DNA from: an uncultured Clostridia bacterium
Lineage (GTDB): Bacteria > Bacillota > Clostridia > Christensenellales > Aristaeellaceae
Direction of reading: 5' to 3'
DNA length: 9,548 nucleotides
NCBI GenBank assembly: GCA_934643535.1
Contig: CAKUCE010000112.1
Location: forward strand, 1-9,548
Made by a program: the position numbers and the translations under genes. Of the stretch, positions 1-5,650 are shown one piece after another. The notes below the pieces were generated by a model. It had not been told where the DNA came from. It worked only from the letters and a program-made list of their open reading frames with translations, and ran no database searches. Positions within the stretch are counted from its first letter, which is position 1, and each line of letters opens with the position of its first letter.

Positions 1-112
1 CATGGGCTTCCTCGCAGCCGGGGCAGCCGCCTTTCAAGTACGTGGGACAGGCGCCGCAGTAAAAGCCGCATCTGCCGAGTAAGCTTTCATCCATCCTCGC
101 ATTCTCTTCCAT
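1..112 (-). CDS. DUF3795 cysteine-rich protein, left copy, 3' part outside the window
   Basis: Only the N-terminal part is present; the reading frame is open to the window edge. The visible residues read RCGFYCGACPTYLKGGCPGC, the closely spaced cysteine pattern of DUF3795 proteins, which presumably bind a metal or an iron-sulfur cluster; their function is unknown. The ATG at 112 is shared with the right-hand copy. A second in-frame ATG at 94 has a GGAAGAG element nine bases upstream and is also plausible. Compared with the right copy, the GGAGG ribosome site has become GGAAG and one of the tandem ATG codons has become AGG, so this copy may be translated less well. It lies 16 bases after the rrf2 stop, in the same direction, which suggests co-transcription with rrf2. 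The family call is made from the Cys pattern and from near identity to the complete copy at 8934-9197. Confidence 0.75.
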   Translation of the reverse strand, partial: MEENARMDESLLGRCGFYCGACPTYLKGGCPGCEEAH

Positions 113-209
113 AAAAACCCCCAAACGTTTAGATCACATACTCCGGCGCGGCAGGACCTTCCATCAGATCCGCCAGCGTGATTCCGTCGAAAAACTCGTT
201 CGTCCGCCG
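1..209 (-). repeat. Inverted repeat, left arm (rrf2 tail plus DUF3795 start)
   Basis: The reverse complement of this stretch aligns without gaps to 8822-9030, with paired coordinates always summing to 9031. By hand I count 16 mismatches in 209 bases (about 92% identity). Eleven of them fall in the 81 bases of rrf2 coding sequence and five in the following 128 bases. The outermost 77 bases are identical. Similarity stops abruptly inward of position 209, within the rrf2 gene. Confidence 0.95.
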
Positions 210-554
210 GGCATATTCCTCCCACATGGGCAACGTGCGGCAGGAGGCCGCCCGGGGACAGGGCGCGGCTCCGCAGCTCAGACAGCTCACCGGGGCCAAA
301 TCCCCCTCGGTCAAACGAAGCACGTCCCCCACGCGGATCTCCTCCGGCGGACGGCCCAAACGATACCCGCCGCCCTTGCCGGACTGGCCCTCCAGCAAAT
401 GCTCCCGAGTCAGCAGGGGAACGATGCGCTCCAGATATTTCAGGGAAATTTCCTGCCGGCTGGCGACCTCCTTCATGGGCAGATAGGCGCCGCCGCCATG
501 CTCGGCCAGATCGACCAGAACTCTCAGAGCATACCGTCCCCGGGTGGAAATCAT
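129..554 (-). CDS. Rrf2-family transcriptional regulator (CymR/IscR-like)
   Basis: A 141-residue winged-helix regulator of usual Rrf2 length. The N-terminus (MISTRGRYALRVLVDLA) is the typical first helix, residues 25-50 form the helix-turn-helix, and GKGGGYRL at 59-66 is the wing. C91, C94, C99 and C105 lie where IscR-type members carry Fe-S ligands, so cluster binding is plausible, but the spacing differs from the three-Cys IscR pattern. The start at 554 has an AGGAGAGG site seven bases upstream. It follows cysK on the same strand, separated by a terminator, and precedes a DUF3795 gene. In Bacillus, the Rrf2 protein CymR works with CysK to sense cysteine status; the neighbourhood fits that role, but the Cys cluster equally fits Fe-S sensing. 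Its likely target is the palindrome before cysK. The last 27 codons are duplicated at 8822-8902. Confidence 0.93.
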   Translation of the reverse strand: MISTRGRYALRVLVDLAEHGGGAYLPMKEVASRQEISLKYLERIVPLLTREHLLEGQSGKGGGYRLGRPPEEIRVGDVLRLTEGDLAPVSCLSCGAAPCPRAASCRTLPMWEEYARRTNEFFDGITLADLMEGPAAPEYVI

Positions 555-580
555 GCTAAGACCTCTCCTTCCCTGCTGGG

Positions 581-624
581 TAAAAACAAGAACGCAGCCC
601 CGGCCTTGAAACCACCGGGGCTGC
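581..624 (-). terminator. Rho-independent terminator after cysK
   Basis: A perfect 10-bp stem, GCAGCCCCGG (594-603) with CCGGGGCTGC (615-624), encloses an 11-base loop. On the minus strand it is followed by a T-rich run ending in TTTTT (581-593). It lies between the cysK stop and the rrf2 start, so rrf2 transcription from the cysK promoter would depend on read-through. Confidence 0.85.
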
Positions 625-641
625 TGAATTCAAAAACACGC

Positions 642-1574
642 TTAATCCGCGAACATCGGCGTGGAAAGATAACGATCGCCGGTGTCGGGCAGAAGCACCA
701 CAATGTTCTTGCCCGCGTTTTCCGGCCGCTTGGCCAGCTGCAGCGCCGCCCAGACCGCCGCGCCGGAGGAAATGCCTACCAGCACGCCCTCGCTGCGGCC
801 GATCATGCGGCCGGTGGCGAAAGCGTCTTCGTTGGAAACGGGGATGATCTCGTCGTAAACCTTCGTGTCCAGCACCTCCGGCACAAAGCCCGCGCCGATG
901 CCCTGAATCTTGTGCGCACCCGCCACGCCGGTGGACAGCACTGCGGAAGAAGCGGGCTCTACGGCCACGATTTTCACGCCGGGCAGTCTGGACTTCAGAT
1001 ACTGACCCACGCCGGTGATGGTTCCGCCGGTGCCTACGCCCGCCACGAAGAAGTCCACCTTGCCGTCGGTGTCTTCATAAATTTCCGGACCGGTGGTCTC
1101 GAAATGAGCTTTGGGATTGGCCGCGTTCACAAACTGGCCGGGAACGAAACTGTTCGGGATTTCACGGGAAAGCTCTTCGGCCTTGGCGATCGCGCCCTTC
1201 ATGCCCTTGGCTCCCTCGGTCAGCACCAATTCCGCGCCGTAGGCCTTCATCAACTGGCGGCGCTCGACGGACATGGTTTCCGGCATGACGATGATGATCC
1301 GGTAGCCCCGGGCTGCAGCCACGGAGGCCAGACCGATGCCCGTGTTGCCGGAAGTGGGCTCGATGATGACGGAGCCCTCCTTCAGCAGCCCCTTCGCCTC
1401 CGCGTCGTCGATCATGGCCTTGGCGATACGGTCCTTCACAGAACCGGCGGGGTTGAAATACTCCAGCTTGGCCAGAATTTTCGCGGACAGGTTTTCACTC
1501 TTTTCCAGATGGGTCAGCTCCATCAGAGGGGTGCGACCGATCAGCTGGTCGGCGGAAGTGTAGATCTTGGACAT
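642..1574 (-). CDS. cysK: Cysteine synthase A (O-acetylserine sulfhydrylase)
   Basis: This cytosolic PLP enzyme makes L-cysteine and acetate from O-acetyl-L-serine and sulfide, the last step of cysteine assimilation. At 310 residues it has the usual family length and all hallmarks: PAGSVKDR with the Schiff-base lysine K47, the substrate loop TSGNTG at 74-79, the phosphate-binding GTGGT at 181-185, the GISSG segment around S270 that contacts the PLP ring nitrogen, and PDTGDRYLS at 297-305. The start at 1574 has AAAAGGAG eight bases upstream. It is transcribed from a consensus promoter at 1717-1745 through a leader of about 135 bases that carries a palindromic operator and a possible short leader peptide, and it ends at a strong terminator. 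The Rrf2 regulator next to it is the obvious candidate repressor. Cystathionine beta-synthase-like activity is a remote alternative; the TSGNTG and PDTGDRYLS motifs favour CysK. Confidence 0.97.
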   Translation of the reverse strand: MSKIYTSADQLIGRTPLMELTHLEKSENLSAKILAKLEYFNPAGSVKDRIAKAMIDDAEAKGLLKEGSVIIEPTSGNTGIGLASVAAARGYRIIIVMPETMSVERRQLMKAYGAELVLTEGAKGMKGAIAKAEELSREIPNSFVPGQFVNAANPKAHFETTGPEIYEDTDGKVDFFVAGVGTGGTITGVGQYLKSRLPGVKIVAVEPASSAVLSTGVAGAHKIQGIGAGFVPEVLDTKVYDEIIPVSNEDAFATGRMIGRSEGVLVGISSGAAVWAALQLAKRPENAGKNIVVLLPDTGDRYLSTPMFAD

Positions 1575-1617
1575 GAGAATCGCTCCTTTTCAGCTTTGTT
1601 TTTATAGGGGTTTTTTG

Positions 1618-1671
1618 TCAGACAAGGAAAAGCCGACATCGAAAAACCGTCTGCCCAGAGAGCTGCCTCAT
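1618..1671 (-). CDS. Possible 17-residue leader peptide upstream of cysK
   Basis: A short frame, MRQLSGQTVFRCRLFLV then TGA, lies between the cysK promoter and cysK. It has its own ribosome site, AAAGGAG, eight bases before this ATG; a second in-frame ATG at 1677 is too close to that site. Its start region nearly repeats that of cysK: 16 of 18 bases agree between 1669-1686 and 1572-1589. The peptide has a single Cys in an FRCRLF context and no membrane-like character. Position, ribosome site and Cys codon suggest a translated leader that could couple cysteinyl-tRNA supply or ribosome stalling to cysK expression. I see no clear terminator/antiterminator pair behind it, so the mechanism is open and the peptide could be a chance frame. 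Confidence 0.5.
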   Translation of the reverse strand: MRQLSGQTVFRCRLFLV

Positions 1672-1694
1672 GATCATCGCTCCTTTGATTGCAT

Positions 1695-1709
1695 ACCTAC
1701 TTGGTAGGT
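1695..1709. promoter_or_regulatory. Palindromic operator at the cysK transcription start
   Basis: Perfect inverted repeat ACCTAC-TTG-GTAGGT. It starts about seven bases downstream of the -10 box, so it covers the expected transcription start. A bound protein there would block initiation or promoter clearance. Rrf2-family dimers bind short palindromes of this size, and the nearest regulator gene, at 129-554, belongs to that family; the assignment is inferred. Confidence 0.7.
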
Positions 1710-1716
1710 TGGTGGT

Positions 1717-1745
1717 ATTATATTCCGAATCAGAAACGTTGTCAA
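1717..1745 (-). promoter_or_regulatory. Sigma-A promoter of cysK
   Basis: On the minus strand, a perfect TTGACA (1740-1745) and a perfect TATAAT (1717-1722) are separated by exactly 17 bases. This strong promoter with an operator overlapping its start point implies tight repression under non-inducing conditions. Confidence 0.9.
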
Positions 1746-1791
1746 CTGTTTTTTGGCTGCCATACTGTTTTTTTCCTGTGCTTTGCGACAA

Positions 1792-1834
1792 GAAAAAACG
1801 CCCCTTCCGGCGGAAAAACCGCATGGAAGGGGCG
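1792..1834 (-). terminator. Rho-independent terminator after the beta-lactamase-fold gene
   Basis: A 10-bp stem, CGCCCCTTCC (1799-1808) with GGAAGGGGCG (1825-1834), contains a second stem GCGG-AAAAA-CCGC (1810-1822). On the minus strand it is followed by CGTTTTTTCT. It lies 14 bases beyond the stop codon and insulates the cysK promoter just downstream. Confidence 0.9.
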
Positions 1835-1847
1835 GTGTGGAGTTTTT

Positions 1848-2918
1848 TTATTCGCAGTCCGCCGCGCCGGTTTCGTGCTGGAAGGCCGCATAGGCCGCAT
1901 TCAGACACAGCCGCAGGAAACGCTCGCCCTCGGCCCGGTTGGCGGGCGTGTATGCGCCGTTCATCAGCACCACGGTGAAGAAGCCGTCCAGCGGGCTGAC
2001 CGCGATGGCGCTGCCGCTGGCAGGATCCCGCAGCCCGTAGCCGTCGCTGGGCCACAGCATGCCCAGAAACGGGTTCTGGCGCTTGGTGATGTGGAAGCCG
2101 TAGCCCCGGGCGGCGTTCATGCCCCGGGTGCGCTCGGTGGAGACCAGATGCACGGCCCGCTGGGACAGGAATACTCCGTCCTCGGTGCGGCCGTTCAGGG
2201 ACAGCATGGATGCAAAACGGGTCGCGTCCTCCAGATTGGTGAACAGGCCCGAATGGCCCGCCACACCGTGCAGGAACCGCGCGTTGCCGTCCAGCGGACA
2301 GCCGGGCTGCAATACGCCGTTGTCGTCCCGGATGGAGGTGGGCGCCACGTCGCTGCCGGAGGGCAGATAGCCCGTATGGTTCATATGCAGGGGAGCGGTC
2401 ACATACCGTTTGGCCGCCTCGTCCAGCGGCATGTCAAAGACCTTTTCCAGCAGGAAGCCCAGCAGCAGGAAGCCCATGCCCGAGTCGGACACCTTGCCGC
2501 CCACCGGGCTGGCCAGCGGATGCCGCAGCAGCGCGCCCAGCGCGTCCTTGTCGCTGCGGGCCTCCTCCTGCAAAAGGAAGTGGGGCGACAGGCCCGAGGT
2601 CTGGGTCAAAAGCTGGGCCACGGTGATGTTCTTCTTGTCCGCCGGAACCTCCGGCAGAAAGCGATCCACCGTGTCCTCCGGCCCCAGCAGGCCCCGCTCC
2701 ACGGCGATCATGCACAGGGGCATGGTCACCAGCACCTGGGTCAGCGCGCCCACGTCATAGCGGGTGGAGTGCTTTACCAGCCGTTCCCCGTCCCGAACCA
2801 GATAACCGCTGACGTTGGTATACAGCACCTTTCCCCGCTGCCCGGCGGCAATGGCGCAGCCGGGGAACGCATTTTCCCCAATGGCCTTTTCCAGCAGCCG
2901 GTCTACCGCGTTCCACAT
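1848..2918 (-). CDS. Serine beta-lactamase/DD-peptidase-fold protein with replaced catalytic motifs
   Basis: A 356-residue protein of the class C beta-lactamase-like/esterase family, recognised by fold landmarks: FPGCAIAAGQRG near 18-28, VERGLLGPEDTVDRFLPE at 73-90, ITVAQLLTQTSGL at 98-110 and GHSGLFTNLEDATRFASML at 221-239. The catalytic residues do not match. The SxxK motif reads A58-L-T-Q61, losing nucleophile and general base. The Y-x-N motif reads V143-S-D145. The late H-T-G motif appears as G-L-R near 295-297. No signal peptide or membrane segment is seen, so it is probably cytosolic. The frame is intact, with a GGAAGG ribosome site, its own promoter and a terminator, which argues for a maintained gene rather than decay. 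It is likely a pseudoenzyme with a binding or regulatory role; antibiotic hydrolysis is not expected. Motif alignment was by eye, the third motif being least certain. Confidence 0.85.
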   Translation of the reverse strand: MWNAVDRLLEKAIGENAFPGCAIAAGQRGKVLYTNVSGYLVRDGERLVKHSTRYDVGALTQVLVTMPLCMIAVERGLLGPEDTVDRFLPEVPADKKNITVAQLLTQTSGLSPHFLLQEEARSDKDALGALLRHPLASPVGGKVSDSGMGFLLLGFLLEKVFDMPLDEAAKRYVTAPLHMNHTGYLPSGSDVAPTSIRDDNGVLQPGCPLDGNARFLHGVAGHSGLFTNLEDATRFASMLSLNGRTEDGVFLSQRAVHLVSTERTRGMNAARGYGFHITKRQNPFLGMLWPSDGYGLRDPASGSAIAVSPLDGFFTVVLMNGAYTPANRAEGERFLRLCLNAAYAAFQHETGAADCE

Positions 2919-2983
2919 CAGGCATCCTTCCCTTCTGTTTGACTGATTGACGATGTTCTTTCGTTCGGTGTTTTTTCGCTCTT

Positions 2984-3012
2984 ATTATAGCACAACCGGT
3001 TCCAATTGCCTA
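2984..3012 (-). promoter_or_regulatory. Promoter of the beta-lactamase-fold gene
   Basis: On the minus strand, an extended -10 element TGTGCTATAAT (TATAAT at 2984-2989) has a weak -35, TAGGCA (3007-3012), 17 bases upstream. It overlaps the 3' end region of the upstream PLP gene and gives a leader of about 60 bases. Confidence 0.65.
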
Positions 3013-3026
3013 TCGGCGCGGGCACA

Positions 3027-3950
3027 TCATACCCCGTCGAAAAACAGCGGCGTTCCGCCGGTATGCAGGAACAGGAGCCGTTCGCCCCGAAGGCCCAGCC
3101 TGCGGATCTCCTGCGTCATGCCGTAATAAGCCTTGCCCACATAGGTCAGATCCATGGGCATGCCGTACCGGCGGAAGACCTCCCGGGCGCAGGCGGCCAT
3201 TTCCGGGGTGGAAACGCCGTACTGAAGGGCGTAGCGGTCGGTGAACTGAATCTCCGACCCGTGGTATTCCTCTCCCAGAAAGGCTTCCAGATAGCGGCGG
3301 ATATGCGCCTTTCCGTTTTCCTCGCTCCGGGCGATGGAGACGCCGTGAATTTCCATAGACCCTCCGTCCAGAAGCCGGCCGCACAGCAGCCCGGCCTGCG
3401 TCATGCCTGTGCCGGAAGCCAGAAACAGCCGGTCGAAGGAAAAGCCCAGCTCCTCCTGCTGGCGCAGAATCTCCGGCCACAGCTTCCGATACGCCCGCAC
3501 CGGCGTGGCCCGATGGCCCTCTCCGGTAGCATCGCCGTAAATGTAATAGGGCTTCCGGCCCTGCCGCTCGCTTTCGTTCAGCGCCCGCTCCACGGTTTCC
3601 CGCACGCCGGTTTTCAGGCAGGGGACGATCTGCGCGCCAAAGCCTTCGCAGAAGCGCTGATTGAAGCTGGGGCGGCGCTGGCCGTCGTCGTCCGCCGGGG
3701 ACAGGATGGTGCAGGGGAGCCCTTTGGCGCAGCACAGATTGCTCAGCACCCGGCACAGGTTGGAGCGGGCGTTGCCGTAGGCGATCAGGTGATCCTTGCC
3801 CTGCCGCTCCATGTCCGCCAGATATTCCAGCCCGATACGGACTTTATTGCCGCCGAAGGAATAAGGCAGCAGATCCTCCCGCTTGACGTACAGGCGGTTG
3901 CCCTGTTCATCCTCCCAGAGGAATTGAATGGGCGTGGGGGCGAATTCCAT
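3027..3950 (-). CDS. PLP-dependent enzyme of the D-cysteine desulfhydrase/ACC deaminase family
   Basis: A 307-residue fold-type II PLP enzyme. Family landmarks are PTPI at 6-9, VKREDLLPYSFGGNKVR with the PLP lysine K36, S63-N64 in the substrate loop, the phosphate-binding ASGTGMTQAG at 178-187, TYVGKAYYGM at 269-278 and HTGGTP at 296-301. Family members release ammonia, and sulfide from D-cysteine, from small amino acids; the substrate here cannot be decided. I chose the ATG at 3950 because AAAGGAAG precedes it by eight bases and family homology begins there; a longer frame open to 4277 overlaps the glycosyltransferase and is a shadow. It starts 38 bases after the glycosyltransferase stop, as second or third gene of the same operon. 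D-cysteine breakdown would fit the nearby cysteine genes, but that link is inference. No terminator is visible after it. Confidence 0.88.
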   Translation of the reverse strand: MEFAPTPIQFLWEDEQGNRLYVKREDLLPYSFGGNKVRIGLEYLADMERQGKDHLIAYGNARSNLCRVLSNLCCAKGLPCTILSPADDDGQRRPSFNQRFCEGFGAQIVPCLKTGVRETVERALNESERQGRKPYYIYGDATGEGHRATPVRAYRKLWPEILRQQEELGFSFDRLFLASGTGMTQAGLLCGRLLDGGSMEIHGVSIARSEENGKAHIRRYLEAFLGEEYHGSEIQFTDRYALQYGVSTPEMAACAREVFRRYGMPMDLTYVGKAYYGMTQEIRRLGLRGERLLFLHTGGTPLFFDGV

Positions 3951-3988
3951 CGCGGGCACTTCCTTTCTGAAATGGACAGTTAGCCGCC

Positions 3989-4990
3989 TTAGCCCTTCCG
4001 GCGCTTCAGCGCGTCGATCCAGCGGCGGGGCAGCAGGCGTTTCGCGGCATAGGCGCATTTCTGCTTCAGGGGCAGGGCCCGGCGCACCCGGCGCAGGTCG
4101 GCCTGATGAGCGGGGCGCTTTTCCTCCGTGTTCCACAGCTCCACAAACAGATAATGGTCCCGCAGGGGCGTAAGCCCGTTCCGGTAGCGGCCGCCGGTCA
4201 TTTCGTCCACTTCGTCCAGCATGTCCACCACGCTGGCGGCTCGGCGGGCGGTGCGGACGGCGTTTTCCTTTTTCCACACCTGAAAGGCGCTACCGGGCAC
4301 GTTTTCCCGGTACACGCAGGAATAGCGGTGCAGATATTGGCCGCTGCCCAGCGCGGTAAAGTACAGCCGCATTTTCAGGTCGCCATGCTCGCACATGCGG
4401 CGGTGATAAGCCTGACTGACCTGCTCCCACAACGCCCTCGGAAAGAAGAACCCGGCGGTGGGCACGAAGCTCAGCGCGGCCATTTCGCCCAGATCGTAGC
4501 GGTGATCCTCCCCGAAATAGGCGGGGCGCTCCGTTTCGTAATAGGGCACGAACTCCCGGGCATGTTTCCGCCATTCCGGGCCGAAGGACTGGCTTTCCTC
4601 CACGATATAGCCGTTGGTAAAGCAGAAGGTGCAGTCCGGGTGGCTTTCCATGTAGTCCGCCTGCGCCTGCAGCTTGCCCTCATCGCACCAGAAATCATCG
4701 CCCTCGCACAGGGCGATATATTTTCCCCGGGCCCGGGGAAAATTGAAGGTCTCGTTGATGGGCACGCCCTTCGAATACTGATTCTCCGTTTCAAACAAAG
4801 GCAGCACGATCCCCGGATAGCGCCGGGCGTATTCCTGCAGGATCTCCACAGTGCCGTCGCCGGAGCAGTCGTCATGCACCAGAATTTCAAAGGGAAAGTC
4901 CGTTTTCTGGCTCAGAAAGCTGTCCAGCGTCTGCCGGATGTAGCGGCTGTGCTGATAGGTGGTGGTGCAGATGCTCACCAGCGGTTCCAT
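3989..4990 (-). CDS. Family 2 glycosyltransferase
   Basis: A 333-residue GT-A type glycosyltransferase that transfers a sugar from a nucleotide donor to a glycan or other acceptor. The N-terminal 110 residues are typical GT2: VSICTTTYQHSRYIRQTLDS, the nucleotide-binding HDDCSGDGT at 39-47, and YIALCEGDDFW at 91-101 whose D98-D99 would hold the metal ion. The C-terminal part is less conserved and ends in a strongly basic tail (KRLLPRRWIDALKRRKG). No transmembrane segment is seen, so it is cytosolic or peripheral at the membrane. The start at 4990 has a perfect AAGGAGG seven bases upstream. It lies 34 bases after the NUDIX gene, in the same operon. No other glycan genes are nearby, so sugar and acceptor are unknown. 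Confidence 0.92.
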   Translation of the reverse strand: MEPLVSICTTTYQHSRYIRQTLDSFLSQKTDFPFEILVHDDCSGDGTVEILQEYARRYPGIVLPLFETENQYSKGVPINETFNFPRARGKYIALCEGDDFWCDEGKLQAQADYMESHPDCTFCFTNGYIVEESQSFGPEWRKHAREFVPYYETERPAYFGEDHRYDLGEMAALSFVPTAGFFFPRALWEQVSQAYHRRMCEHGDLKMRLYFTALGSGQYLHRYSCVYRENVPGSAFQVWKKENAVRTARRAASVVDMLDEVDEMTGGRYRNGLTPLRDHYLFVELWNTEEKRPAHQADLRRVRRALPLKQKCAYAAKRLLPRRWIDALKRRKG

Positions 4991-5024
4991 GGGCAGGCCT
5001 CCTTGGGCGCAAAGCGCCGGTCGA

Positions 5025-5498
5025 TTACAGGGAAAGCGGCTTTCCGTCCACCGCGGCGGCTGTCAGTACATCGTGGATGTAGGTCAGCTTCAGCGAGAAC
5101 ACGTCCTGCCGCTCCTCCAGCAGGCGGAAAAAGATCTGATCGCCCGCCCACAGGGGAAGCGCGCCGACTTTTTCCTTTTCGATCCACTCCAGGTCACCTT
5201 CGGTGCAGGCAATGGGCCGGCCTTCGAAACCGTCGGCAGTGTAAAGAAAGGTGTACTCGTCCAGATCGTCAATGACGAAGGTAATCACGCCCCGCAGGCG
5301 GAACCGGGTCAGCGTGTAGCCCGTTTCCTCCCGGACTTCCCGAAGGATGCACTCCTCCGGCGATTCGCCCTGCTCCAGATGCCCGCCCACGCCGATATAT
5401 TTGTCGTGGTTCATATCGTTTTTCTTTTTGGTGCGGTGCAGCATCAAATAGCGGCCGTCCCGCTCCAGATAGCACAGCGTGGTCAGAGTCCTGTTCAT
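5025..5498 (-). CDS. NUDIX hydrolase, MutT/MutX-like (probable 8-oxo-dGTP diphosphatase)
   Basis: A 157-residue protein with a complete NUDIX box: G39-x5-E45-x7-R53-E54-V-x-E57-E58-x-G60, the metal- and diphosphate-binding catalytic element. The upstream segment LCYLERDGRYLMLHRTKKKNDMNHDKYIGVGGHLE resembles Gram-positive MutX/YjhB proteins that remove oxidised dGTP from the nucleotide pool, though other nucleoside diphosphate substrates are possible. The ATG at 5498 follows a GGGGGAG ribosome site and a promoter about 40 bases further upstream. The frame stays open beyond it to 5840, but that part overlaps the divergent promoter and the M42 gene and lacks NUDIX homology. First gene of the minus-strand operon with the glycosyltransferase and PLP enzyme. 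Confidence 0.93.
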   Translation of the reverse strand: MNRTLTTLCYLERDGRYLMLHRTKKKNDMNHDKYIGVGGHLEQGESPEECILREVREETGYTLTRFRLRGVITFVIDDLDEYTFLYTADGFEGRPIACTEGDLEWIEKEKVGALPLWAGDQIFFRLLEERQDVFSLKLTYIHDVLTAAAVDGKPLSL

Positions 5499-5537
5499 GG
5501 GCGTTTTCTCCCCCGTTTCTTTTGTGCTGCCGGGGCT

Positions 5538-5566
5538 ATTATAGCACAGTTTCCCCCTTTCTTGCA
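5538..5566 (-). promoter_or_regulatory. Promoter of the NUDIX-glycosyltransferase-PLP operon
   Basis: Extended -10 element TGTGCTATAAT on the minus strand (TATAAT at 5538-5543), the same form as in front of the beta-lactamase-fold gene. The -35 position (TGCAAG, 5561-5566) is poor, as is common with an extended -10. It overlaps the divergent M42 promoter. Confidence 0.65.
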
Positions 5567-5590
5567 TCCGGGAAAGGAAAACGGTATAAT
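5562..5590 (+). promoter_or_regulatory. Promoter of the M42 peptidase operon
   Basis: TATAAT at 5585-5590, with TTGCAT (5562-5567) 17 bases upstream as a partial -35. It is back to back with the NUDIX promoter, their -35 regions sharing the same bases, so the two divergent operons may influence each other. The leader to the first M42 gene is about 55 bases. Confidence 0.65.
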
Positions 5591-5650
5591 GAAAAGGCCA
5601 ATATTGCCGTTTCCCGACGGCAGCAACGAAAGAAAGGCTGAACAAATCGT

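Noticed and set aside
1..209. Inverted repeat as a pure fold-back (chimeric read) artefact
   Set aside because: An artefact would give near-identical arms. Here 16 differences, denser in the broken rrf2 copy, indicate two genuinely diverged copies, although an assembly break at the 77-base exact part remains possible.
399..1607. 402-codon open frame on the plus strand opposite cysK
   Set aside because: It is the complement of cysK and the end of rrf2, has no family features or ribosome site, and is a by-product of GC-rich codon use.
1618..2055. 145-codon minus-strand frame reaching into the beta-lactamase-fold gene
   Set aside because: Only its last 17-19 codons, after the cysK promoter, have a ribosome site; the rest is out of frame with the gene and crosses a terminator and the promoter.
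1848..2918. Antibiotic-resistance beta-lactamase
   Set aside because: The SxxK serine and lysine are Ala and Gln, the YxN tyrosine is Val, and no signal peptide is present.
1689..2942. 417-codon open frame on the plus strand opposite the beta-lactamase-fold gene
   Set aside because: It runs through the cysK promoter, a terminator and a clear gene in antisense, and its translation is rich in Gln, His and Arg without recognisable domains.
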